DNA from: Bacillus sp. ISL-34
Lineage (GTDB): Bacteria > Bacillota > Bacilli > Bacillales > DSM-1321
Assembly (NCBI RefSeq): GCF_018613325.1
Contig: NZ_JAGGQJ010000013.1
Coordinates: forward strand, 117,957 to 181,956
DNA length: 64,000 nt
Reading direction: 5' to 3'
Part shown: positions 17,229 to 25,351 of the stretch, one piece after another
Position numbering within the stretch: position 1 is the stretch's first letter
How the letters are laid out: each line of letters opens with the position of its first letter
Program-made: the position numbers and the translations under genes
The notes under the pieces: generated by a model
What the model was told of the DNA's origin: nothing
Seen by the model: only the letters and a program-made list of their open reading frames with translations
The model's database searches: none

Positions 17229-17894
17229 TCATTCGACTGAATACGCTTTCAAATTTGGTGAAATTATAAAATTTGCAGGTGTGATTTCTTTTAATTTCTC
17301 TACCGTACACCCCTTGTCTAACTCTTCTAAAACCATTTCATTATCTTTAAATCGAAAAACTGCATATTCAGATATTAATGTCGATACAACGCCTTGGGCT
17401 GTTAGTGGAATATCGCAGTGATTGACAATTTTCGGATCGCCCTCTCTCGTGCAATGCAGAGTTGCAATGATGACTTCCTTTGCACCCACGACTAAATCCA
17501 TTGCTCCACCAACTCCTAAAATATCCTTTCCTGGTACAGCCCAGTTTGCTAAATCTCCTGTTTCACTGACTTGAAGGGCTCCTAAAACGACTGTATCAAC
17601 ATGTCCGCCGCGAATCATCGCAAATGATTCGGAGGATGAAAAATAAGCAGCACCTTTTTGTGCGGTGACCGGTAATTTCCCGGCATTTATGATTTCAGGG
17701 TCTTCCTCCCCTTTCTCTGGCGAAGGACCTACTCCAAGGAGCCCATTTTCCGTATGAAGGTATACGGATTTACTTTCGGGTATATAGTTAGCAACCAGGG
17801 TCGGAATGCCGATCCCTAAATTGACGATTGTTCCCTCTTTTATTTCCATAGCAACCCTTTTGGCTATCATTTCTTTAATAGTAAGTGACGACAT
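17229..17894 (-). CDS. 3-oxoacid CoA-transferase subunit B
   Basis: The 221-residue beta subunit has the catalytic glutamate at Glu49 in LHTENGLLGVGP, which forms the covalent glutamyl-CoA intermediate in this family. The GIGIPTLVANY stretch near residues 28-38 is also characteristic. It starts 6 bases after the alpha subunit. ScoB (succinyl-CoA:acetoacetate) and PcaJ (succinyl-CoA:3-oxoadipate) are the two likely assignments. Confidence 0.9.
   Translation of the reverse strand: MSSLTIKEMIAKRVAMEIKEGTIVNLGIGIPTLVANYIPESKSVYLHTENGLLGVGPSPEKGEEDPEIINAGKLPVTAQKGAAYFSSSESFAMIRGGHVDTVVLGALQVSETGDLANWAVPGKDILGVGGAMDLVVGAKEVIIATLHCTREGDPKIVNHCDIPLTAQGVVSTLISEYAVFRFKDNEMVLEELDKGCTVEKLKEITPANFIISPNLKAYSVE
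17236..17252 (-). promoter_or_regulatory. Candidate cre site (CcpA) at the end of the CoA-transferase B gene
   Basis: The minus strand reads TTGAAAGCGTATTCAGT, matching 16 of 17 positions of the Bacillus consensus WTGNAARCGNWWWCAWW. It lies inside the last codons of the gene and about 30 bases before the thiolase start, so it may be chance or a roadblock-type site. Confidence 0.3.
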
Positions 17895-17900
17895 CTTCGG

Positions 17901-18557
17901 TCAATTTCTCCTTTCCACTATAAAATCCACGAACAAATGAGGCGTTATGATCTCCTCGGGAGATATCTTGCCCACTTCAACAATCTCCTCCACTTCAACT
18001 ATAGTTATTTTTGCTGCACTAGCCATATCAGGATTAAAGTTCCGAGCTGTTTTTGAATAGATTAAATTACCCAACCTATCTGCTTTTTTAGCCTTCACTA
18101 AAGCCACATCAGCAAATAACGGTAACTCTAAAACATATTCTTTTCCATTAATCACGCGTGATTCTTTATTTTCTCCTATAAGTGTCCCTGCTGACGTGCG
18201 AGTATAAAATCCACCTATACCGGCACCTGCTGCTCGTAACCTTTCGCCTAATGTACCCTGCGGAACCAGCTCCACTTCCAAGATGCCTTGCTTGACGTAA
18301 CGGACGGCATCCATATTACTCGTAAAATATGAACCTATCCCTTTTTTTATTTTATTTTGAAGTAGAACCTTACCTAGACCTTTTCCTCCTGGTTCCCCTA
18401 GGTTATTGCTAATGATTGTTAAATCGGAAACTGGATGTTCAGCCAATGATTCTACCAAGTTAAGAGGGCATCCTACCAACCCAAAACCTCCTACAGCGAC
18501 GGTGTCTCCATCTTTTATATACGAAACAGCTTCTGATGCAGTAATGATCTTATCCAA
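17901..18557 (-). CDS. 3-oxoacid CoA-transferase subunit A
   Basis: The 218-residue alpha subunit begins MDKIITASEAVSYIKDGDTV and has the glycine-rich GGFGLVGCPLNL motif near residues 23-34 and GGFYTRTSAGT in the middle, as in ScoA/PcaI. The likely start is TTG at 18557, with GAGGAGG about 12 bases upstream. It is the first gene of the operon and faces the IclR regulator across a 240-base divergent region. Confidence 0.88.
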   Translation of the reverse strand: MDKIITASEAVSYIKDGDTVAVGGFGLVGCPLNLVESLAEHPVSDLTIISNNLGEPGGKGLGKVLLQNKIKKGIGSYFTSNMDAVRYVKQGILEVELVPQGTLGERLRAAGAGIGGFYTRTSAGTLIGENKESRVINGKEYVLELPLFADVALVKAKKADRLGNLIYSKTARNFNPDMASAAKITIVEVEEIVEVGKISPEEIITPHLFVDFIVERRN

Positions 18558-18801
18558 TGTAGCTTAAAGCCTCCTCTTCCACGTAATGTAACCCCTTACA
18601 TACTCATTGAAAAAAATTTAAAATAAGAGTTGTGTAAATCCGATTACAACTGTACACTATACGTACACCTAGTACATATAGTGTACCTTGGGATAATCAT
18701 AATTATCTTTTGTTAAGAAGTCAACCTAATTGTTTATTTTTTCTAACAATTAGACTGATAATTCACTATAAATTTTCTTTATTTTTAGGAGGAAGTTCGT
18801 G

Positions 18802-19587
18802 ATGGAAAATGAAACGGAACAATCATCTTATTTCGTCCAATCAGTCGCAAAAGGATTTGAAGTGTTAAAAGCTTTTGATTCAAGTTCTGCTAGCCTTTCG
18901 CTTCGGGAACTTGCAGAGCGGACAGGCATTAATAAAGCGACAGTTAGACGCTTTGCATTAACCCTTGTCGACCTCGGTTATCTAAGGTTAATAGAAGACA
19001 ATAGATTTCAACTCAGCCCGAAGGTTTTGGATCTAGCGGTCCATTATTTACAAACATTGAATTTACCGGATCTTGCTCAACCAATCTTGGAATCTATCTC
19101 TGCCACTGTAAAGGAATCAACAAACCTGGCCATTCTGGATGGTGCGGAGGTTGTCTATGTTTCCAGAGTGAATGCAGCTAAAAGGATCGTCGGGGCAAAC
19201 TTGAAGGTCGGTTCAAGGTTGCCTTATTATGCAACCTCATTAGGAAAAGCACTTGTTGCCTGGTTACCCGAAAACGAGAGGAAAAAAATTTGGGGAATCA
19301 CCAATATCGAAGCTTTTACCCAAAATACAATCACCACTTATGAAAAATTCGAGGAAGACTTGGCCATGACCAGGTCACGGGGTTATGCGATAGGTGATGA
19401 AGAGCTAGAGGAAGGACTCCGCTCCATTTCAATGCCCATTATCAATTGGCAGGGGGCAACGATAGCCGCAGTAAATATTTCTACCCAGGTCATCCGAACA
19501 GATAAAAAGAAATTATTAGAAATCTACTTGCCAGCCCTTCAAGAAGGAGTTAAAAAATTAAATCATCAAACGGGATCTAAAAGTTAA
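18802..19587 (+). CDS. IclR-family transcriptional regulator (PcaR/PobR-like)
   Basis: A 261-residue regulator. AGGAGG is 8 bases before the ATG at 18802, so the GTG three bases earlier is less likely. The N-terminal winged helix-turn-helix covers about residues 12-70 (LSLRELAERTGINKATVRRF), followed by the IclR effector domain (AILDGAEVVYVSRV, GSRLPYYATSLGKAL). The sequence is closest in style to pca-pathway regulators. It is divergent from the 3-oxoacid CoA-transferase operon and probably controls it in response to a keto acid or aromatic intermediate. Confidence 0.85.
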   Translation: MENETEQSSYFVQSVAKGFEVLKAFDSSSASLSLRELAERTGINKATVRRFALTLVDLGYLRLIEDNRFQLSPKVLDLAVHYLQTLNLPDLAQPILESISATVKESTNLAILDGAEVVYVSRVNAAKRIVGANLKVGSRLPYYATSLGKALVAWLPENERKKIWGITNIEAFTQNTITTYEKFEEDLAMTRSRGYAIGDEELEEGLRSISMPIINWQGATIAAVNISTQVIRTDKKKLLEIYLPALQEGVKKLNHQTGSKS

Positions 19588-19660
19588 AATCAAAATACAC
19601 ACTTGAAAAAATTGAGGCCATTGAAAACTTTCGTTTTTTTTGGTATTTGATTTAGTAGTA

Positions 19661-19709
19661 AAAAAGACGACTCCAATTTATTTTCATAAAATTGGAATCG
19701 TCTTTTTTA
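19661..19709 (+). terminator. Terminator of the IclR gene
   Basis: AAAAAGACGACTCCAATTT pairs with AAATTGGAATCGTCTTTTTT around a short loop, with the T-run in the right-hand arm. It may work in both directions. Confidence 0.8.
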
Positions 19710-19882
19710 TTATTAAGGGTTCTGGTGCAAAAATGATTTTTTTCGAAATATATACCTGAATTTTCTATTCATGTATGAATTATGATGCAACTTAAAATAA
19801 TTTGTGTCTATCATATATTCTAGTTTTCTGTAGGTCTCAATGTTGAAATTGAGTCTGTTATGATACCTTTGTTCTGCCTCTC

Positions 19883-21457
19883 CTAGATGGTTAGAATACC
19901 TTGTGCAAACATCTTTCTTAATTCTTTCTTATCTATTTTTCCAATCGGCGTTAATGGAAACTTATCAAGAAAATAGGCTACTTTAGGAACCATATACTTA
20001 GAGGTTCTTTGTTTGCAGAAATCAATTAATTCCTCACTAGTACAGCTTAATCCTTCTTGCAGTGATACCACTACACACACTATTTCTCCCCAATCCGGAT
20101 GGGGAACGCCTATGCAGGCACTTAATGCAACAGCAGGGTGCTGGTTCACCACTCGCTCCACTTCTGAAGAATATACGTTCATCCCACCTGAAATGATCAT
20201 ATCTTTCTTCCTATCCACAATATAAAGGTAACCGCTTTCATCCCATTTGCCAATATCACCAGTGTAGAACCAGCCATCACGGATGTATTCTTGGGTAAGA
20301 TCAGGTCTTTGATAATAGCCTGCCATCATTGCTGGTGATTTTACGATAATTTCACCAAGTTCTAATGGTTTTACATCATTTCCTTCCTCATCAATCAGTC
20401 GGACTTCGGTAAAGATGCACGGTTTCCCACAGCTTTTCAAAATTTCGGAATTGTTATGATAAGCCCATACATGAGCGCTTTTCGATAGTCTGGTAATGAC
20501 AATATTACATTCTGTCATGCCGTATTGCTGGCGCATGATAGGCCCGAATACTTCAAAAGCTTCTTTAAGTCGCTTTTGAGAAATTGGTGACGCGCCGTAG
20601 AAGATATTGCGCATGGAGCTCATATCATATTCCATCTTCTTTGTCTGATCAAGGAGCCTATATAACATGGTCGGTACCATGAATGTCGTCGTAATTTCAT
20701 GTTCCTTTATCGCCTGTATGAATGCTGCAGCGTCGAATGAACCCATCACATAGACATGGACGCCCGAAACAAGGGATCTCCAAAGTAATGAACCGGCTGA
20801 ATGCACAATAGGCGTACTTAGCAATACCCGGTCACGGTCGTCCAGCGGGTCTTCGATAGCTGCAGAAAGTATGGCGGCGCCGAGTCCTTTCTGGGAATGC
20901 ATGACGCCTTTGGGTGTACCCGTTGTCCCGCCTGTATATGACAGAAGGGCAATGTCTTCCGCTTCAGCTAATGGCAATTCTAAATTATTTATTTCGCCAG
21001 GCCATTGAAACAGTTCAAACTCCTCCGGATAATTAATATTAAAGCCTGGAAGCCCAATGACATGGACAGCTTCCTTCTTCATTTCTTCTAAATACTCAAA
21101 GAAGGTGTCAAAGTGTGTCTGTGTAGCTATTATGACCACTTCTGGTTTTGCTTCCTTTAAAATGAATTGTATTTCTCGTTTCCCCAGTTTTTCACTTAAT
21201 GGCACCAAGGTAGCTCCACATTGCTGGATGGCCAAACCAAACATCACACTTTCCAAACTGTTTGGAATGATGGTCGCTATGCGGACACCCCTTCCTGCAC
21301 CTAAACGCTGTAAATAAGAAGTGATAAGTTCTGTTTTCTTCCATAACTCGTCATAGGTTATCGTTTCTCCGGCTGGCAACAAGGTAATGGCCGGCAGTTC
21401 GCCGAATCGTTTCATTCCTTTATTCAACAGTGACTGAAATGTCAACTTATGCAGCAT
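19883..21457 (-). CDS. AMP-forming acyl-CoA ligase
   Basis: A 524-residue ANL-superfamily enzyme with the phosphate loop SYTGGTTGTPKGVMHS near residues 175-190, the QQYGMTE motif, the hinge region GWFYTGDIG, and the C-terminal catalytic lysine in PIGKIDKKEL. It activates a carboxylic acid to its CoA thioester. The chain length or aromatic nature of the substrate is not clear. The downstream neighbour in the opposite sense of transcription is none; the upstream gene is an acyl-CoA dehydrogenase 27 bases away, so the two form an acyl-CoA oxidation operon. Confidence 0.87.
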   Translation of the reverse strand: MLHKLTFQSLLNKGMKRFGELPAITLLPAGETITYDELWKKTELITSYLQRLGAGRGVRIATIIPNSLESVMFGLAIQQCGATLVPLSEKLGKREIQFILKEAKPEVVIIATQTHFDTFFEYLEEMKKEAVHVIGLPGFNINYPEEFELFQWPGEINNLELPLAEAEDIALLSYTGGTTGTPKGVMHSQKGLGAAILSAAIEDPLDDRDRVLLSTPIVHSAGSLLWRSLVSGVHVYVMGSFDAAAFIQAIKEHEITTTFMVPTMLYRLLDQTKKMEYDMSSMRNIFYGASPISQKRLKEAFEVFGPIMRQQYGMTECNIVITRLSKSAHVWAYHNNSEILKSCGKPCIFTEVRLIDEEGNDVKPLELGEIIVKSPAMMAGYYQRPDLTQEYIRDGWFYTGDIGKWDESGYLYIVDRKKDMIISGGMNVYSSEVERVVNQHPAVALSACIGVPHPDWGEIVCVVVSLQEGLSCTSEELIDFCKQRTSKYMVPKVAYFLDKFPLTPIGKIDKKELRKMFAQGILTI

Positions 21458-21484
21458 GTATTTTTTCCTCCCTTGAAAAAGGTT

Positions 21485-22657
21485 TTACCCTTTTAATAAT
21501 GCTTTGGCAATTGTATTTTTTTGAATTTCTGAGGTTCCGCTCAGGATCCGATACATCCGTGCACTCCTGTACATTTTTTCTACTGGATGTCCTTTTACCA
21601 AGCCTTTGGAGCCGAAGATTTGGACAGCCTTGTCAGCTACACGGCAATTTACTTCCGAAGCAAACAGCTTAGCCATGGATGTGCCGGCTCGATCCTCTTT
21701 TCCTTGGTCAATTTTTTCAACCACATCATAGACCATGCACTTTGCTGCATAGATTTCCGTCGCCATTTCTGCGAGCATATGCTGAATTGCCTGGAAGTCA
21801 CCGATGGGCCGGCCGTGTTGAACTCGCGTTTTAGCATGTTGAATAGATAAATCGAGAAGGTGTTGAGCCATTCCGATAAATCCGGCGGCATGTGAAGCGC
21901 GATTTGTGTTTATTCTTTTCAATCCGAGCAGCAGCCCTTTTCCTGGTTCTCCGATTATATTGGCGGCAGGCACTCGACATTGATGGAAATTCAATTCAGC
22001 ATGTATGCGTTCCCCTGATAGGGGAACTTGAATGTCTCCTAGTTCAAACCCCGAATGTTGGGGTGTTTTTTTATCAACAAGGAAAGCAGTGATTCTTTCT
22101 TTTTCTTCTTCCTGAGATTCTTTCGCTATGACAATGGCGAAATCAGCATAGGGGGCAGCACTGATAAAATGTTTTTTTCCGTTTAATATATAATCATTTC
22201 CGTCTTTAACGGCTGTTGTTTCGATAGCAAAGGCATCCGATCCGGCATTTGGTTCTGTAAGGGCAAAGCAGCAGCTCGCTTCTCCGGTCACAACGGGCAT
22301 CACATATTTTTCTATTTGCTCCGGTGTAAAGCTTTCCAACATCTGACCAATTCTTAGCGGCCCGCCAATCTCGCCGATAACCTGCCCCCATAAAACCGCT
22401 CCGGAACGGGCCAATTCTTCCTTGAACATGCATAATCCTTTTAAGCTAACATCTTGTCCACCATAAGTTTCAGGGAGGTTAATTCCGTAAAACCCCAATT
22501 CCCTGGATCGTTTCCTTGCCCATTTTATGGCTTCCATCGGGATATCCTCTTCAGCGTTCAATCCATGCTCCTGTTCATATGGAAGCAATTCATTTTGAAT
22601 GAAATCCTGCAACTTTGTTTGAAGTACCTCTAATTTCTCTTCCTGCGTCGTTACCAT
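21485..22657 (-). CDS. Acyl-CoA dehydrogenase
   Basis: The 390-residue flavoprotein has the family signatures CCFALTEPNAGSD (about residues 130-142) and the C-terminal LSGTSEIQKNTIAKALL. It introduces a double bond into an acyl-CoA and passes electrons to ETF. It precedes the acyl-CoA ligase gene by 27 bases in the same operon. A T-rich leader upstream carries no recognisable FadR-type site. The nearby LysR regulator (22825-23730) is on the same strand upstream and may control the pair. Confidence 0.87.
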   Translation of the reverse strand: MVTTQEEKLEVLQTKLQDFIQNELLPYEQEHGLNAEEDIPMEAIKWARKRSRELGFYGINLPETYGGQDVSLKGLCMFKEELARSGAVLWGQVIGEIGGPLRIGQMLESFTPEQIEKYVMPVVTGEASCCFALTEPNAGSDAFAIETTAVKDGNDYILNGKKHFISAAPYADFAIVIAKESQEEEKERITAFLVDKKTPQHSGFELGDIQVPLSGERIHAELNFHQCRVPAANIIGEPGKGLLLGLKRINTNRASHAAGFIGMAQHLLDLSIQHAKTRVQHGRPIGDFQAIQHMLAEMATEIYAAKCMVYDVVEKIDQGKEDRAGTSMAKLFASEVNCRVADKAVQIFGSKGLVKGHPVEKMYRSARMYRILSGTSEIQKNTIAKALLKG

Positions 22658-22795
22658 AAGATTCCCCTTTCACATTTTATAGTGTTGAACTTTTTAAATA
22701 TTTAAAATGTTATAAAATTAATTTTAAATGTAAATAATATTTAAGTAAAATAAGGATATATGATACAAATATAAAAATTATTGATGTAAACAAAA

Positions 22796-22833
22796 AAATA
22801 TTAGTTCCCTATCATCATAGGAAACTAATATTT
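22796..22833 (-). terminator. Terminator of the LysR gene ending at 22825
   Basis: On the minus strand ATATTAGTTTCCTAT pairs with ATAGGGAACTAATAT, followed by TTTTTTG. The hairpin begins in the last codons of the gene. Confidence 0.8.
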
Positions 22834-23730
22834 AAGAGTAGTGTAGAATTCGAGACATTTAATAAACTCCCTGGCAGCTTTTGAAAAATACTGCTTCTTA
22901 GAGCGAACGTAACCGAATTCCATTGTATTATTTTCTAGCTCCACCAAAGGAATGGCCACAAGTTCCCCGCTTAGGAAATAGGGGTCGCTGTTAACTCCAA
23001 TATCATAAGAAAAAGCAATCGCTAATCCCTCAGCGACGGTTTTTTTGATGATCTCTGTATTATTTGTGAAAAACAAAATATTCATCTCACCGTAAGTATC
23101 AAAAAAACCTTTAATGAATGACTTCATTCTTGGTCCATTGTAAACGACCAAATTTTGGTCCATTAGCTCTTGTGGGGTTATGCTTTTACGGTTGGCTAAA
23201 GGGGAGTTCTTACTGACCGACACAATCACTTTAGCTTCCATCAAGGGATGGAATTCCAACTCATTTTCTTTTGGTTTAACCTTTGGAATATTCAATAGCC
23301 CGATGTCTATCTTACCATTCAGTACATCTTCGGTTATCTCTTGTCCCCCTTTTTCTTCAATGACAATTTTCACCTCGGGATACTTCTTCTTAAATAAGGC
23401 GAAGGATTTAGGCAAAACCGTAAGAAATAAACCTTGTGTTGATGATAGGCGTAACTCTTTTTCCATTGTATCTGAATGTATTTGGGCACTGTCTCTTATT
23501 TCTTCCAATTTGCTTAATACTTCAAGAGCTTTCTGGATGATTTCCTTTCCGTCTTCTGTAGGTATGGTTCCCAACCTTGACCGCTTGAAGATTTTTATAC
23601 CTAATTCCTTCTCCAGACTCGTAATGGCCATGCTGATTCCAGATTGGGAGATATGGAGGCTTTCTGAAGCCGTGGAAATCGAGTTAACCTCGGCTACCTT
23701 AATGATATATTCCAATTGTTCAATATTCAT
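22825..23730 (-). CDS. LysR-family transcriptional regulator
   Basis: A 301-residue LysR regulator: winged HTH at residues 1-60 (MNIEQLEYIIKVAEVNSIS, then AAS-type helix and SISMAITSLEKELG) and a two-lobed effector domain from about 90. GAAGGAGAATG precedes the ATG. It lies between the acyl-CoA dehydrogenase operon and an MFS transporter, all on the minus strand, so it cannot be assigned to one target. The inducer is unknown. Confidence 0.85.
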   Translation of the reverse strand: MNIEQLEYIIKVAEVNSISTASESLHISQSGISMAITSLEKELGIKIFKRSRLGTIPTEDGKEIIQKALEVLSKLEEIRDSAQIHSDTMEKELRLSSTQGLFLTVLPKSFALFKKKYPEVKIVIEEKGGQEITEDVLNGKIDIGLLNIPKVKPKENELEFHPLMEAKVIVSVSKNSPLANRKSITPQELMDQNLVVYNGPRMKSFIKGFFDTYGEMNILFFTNNTEIIKKTVAEGLAIAFSYDIGVNSDPYFLSGELVAIPLVELENNTMEFGYVRSKKQYFSKAAREFIKCLEFYTTLKY

Positions 23731-23847
23731 GGTTCATTCTCCTTCTAGCCTATTACTAATATCATACCTCGAATAGAAAGCCCTTTCAATTTTAGAGAAG
23801 TGGATTCAGGACACTTCAACTGTCTCCTCAAAAGCAGAATGCCAGTT

Positions 23848-25086
23848 TTATACAATTGTAGTTGTTTTTTCGTATTCTTTAGCGGGTTGTGCCCGATTAT
23901 TTTTAATAGATACGGCAACAACCGTTCCCAATAACGCAGTTATCACCAAAAACAGGAAGGCTGCATTATAGGAATCATTAAACGAACTGATTATTAAACC
24001 GATGGCTAGAGGAGAAATCGCACCTGCAATTTGACCGGCAAAAGTTACGAGTCCGGAGGCAGAGCCAGTAAGTTCCTTTGGCGAATATTTTATGATGATC
24101 GTATAAAGAACGGTTCCAAAGAAAGACAGTGCTATGGAGTTGAGAGTGAGATAAGTGATGATAAGTGCTATGGACGATGCGTTAGACATTAAAAAGAGAA
24201 AAATTGCCGATAATAAAGCGCCCGCAGCGGCAAGATACTTCTCCCGGTTAGCCATATATTTATCCAGAAGCCATCCGCTTACATTAAACATCAAGAAACC
24301 AAAAATATAAGGGATTGCCAATAAACCCCCGGCGTCTATTAAATCCACCCCTTTTTCCTTAACCAAATATATAGGCATCCAAGTGATCAGACCATAGTTG
24401 ATAATATTTGATATAAACTTGAATGTTATGAGTTTCCAAATATTTTCGATTTTAAATATCTGTTTCAAAGCAATCTTTTGTTGTTTCGGTTTGTCTTTTT
24501 TAACCACTTGATTTCCTTGAGGCTTCAGAATGAACCAAATTCCGAAAGAAACTACTATCCCTAGAATTCCGGCAATGGTAAACATGCCCCGCCAACCGAA
24601 TGCGACCACCATGGAAGCGGCAAGTGCAGTACCTAATATCCCGCCAATATTCTGGGCAGATAAGAAAAACGAATTTGCCCGGCCCCGTTCTTCTTCCGGG
24701 AAGTTATCTCTTATAGTGGACATACTGGCAGGATAGAAAGGCCCTTCACCTAACCCGAACAGAAAACGGATGAATAATAAAGACATAAATGACCAAGCAA
24801 ACCCAGACATTACAGTGAACAAGGACCAACTAAACAAAGAAACAGTAACCATGACTCTGGCTCCATATTTATCGGTCATCCATCCACCAAGCGGTTGCAT
24901 GAGTGAGTAGCTAACAAAAAATATACTAATTAAAAAACCTGTCTGGGACGTATTGAGTTGAAACTCATCTGCAATAGGAATAATCCCGACATTTATGGCA
25001 ACTCGATCAAAAAAGCTTAAAATCATTCCAACAAATAAAAGGCCGCTAATCATTATTTTTCGTTTCTTGCTTGCATATAGCTGCAT
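23848..25086 (-). CDS. MFS transporter, anion:cation symporter type
   Basis: The 412-residue protein has twelve predicted membrane helices with the MFS loop motif GGWMTDKYGARVM near residues 67-79 and RFLFGLGEGPFYPASMS, a stretch typical of the ACS (phthalate/hexuronate/tricarballylate) subfamily. It is located 265 bases after the secreted alkylsulfatase gene and may import an organic anion released outside the cell. A candidate cre site lies about 50 bases upstream of its start, suggesting carbon-catabolite control. Confidence 0.83.
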   Translation of the reverse strand: MQLYASKKRKIMISGLLFVGMILSFFDRVAINVGIIPIADEFQLNTSQTGFLISIFFVSYSLMQPLGGWMTDKYGARVMVTVSLFSWSLFTVMSGFAWSFMSLLFIRFLFGLGEGPFYPASMSTIRDNFPEEERGRANSFFLSAQNIGGILGTALAASMVVAFGWRGMFTIAGILGIVVSFGIWFILKPQGNQVVKKDKPKQQKIALKQIFKIENIWKLITFKFISNIINYGLITWMPIYLVKEKGVDLIDAGGLLAIPYIFGFLMFNVSGWLLDKYMANREKYLAAAGALLSAIFLFLMSNASSIALIITYLTLNSIALSFFGTVLYTIIIKYSPKELTGSASGLVTFAGQIAGAISPLAIGLIISSFNDSYNAAFLFLVITALLGTVVAVSIKNNRAQPAKEYEKTTTIV

Positions 25087-25132
25087 TCCCCATCACTCCA
25101 TTTTTTTATATTTCCACAAAACCTTAGCCTTA

Positions 25133-25149
25133 TAGGAAGCGCTTACAAT
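25133..25149 (+). promoter_or_regulatory. Candidate cre site upstream of the MFS gene
   Basis: TAGGAAGCGCTTACAAT matches 16 of 17 positions of WTGNAARCGNWWWCAWW and includes the central GCGC and most of the palindrome. It lies 47-63 bases before the transporter start codon. Confidence 0.4.
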
Positions 25150-25275
25150 TCCTTTCAAATTACAAAACTTGGAATTTTCTTTTTACGGTTATTGACTTTT
25201 GTTCTGTGACTATTAGGAGCGTTTCATCAAAAATTAAAAACGAAATTGGATGCCTACAGGATTAATTGATACATT

Positions 25276-25312
25276 CAAACCCACGAGACTAATTAGTAGA
25301 CTCGTGGGTAAC
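25276..25312 (-). terminator. Possible terminator of the alkylsulfatase gene
   Basis: CCCACGAG pairs with CTCGTGGG around a 13-17-base loop (itself containing ACTAATTAGT). On the minus strand only a short T-run (TTTGAATG) follows, so termination strength is uncertain. Confidence 0.5.
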
Positions 25313-25351
25313 CGATCCATCCTGGTTTTTAGAATATGAAGTAGTTGATTA

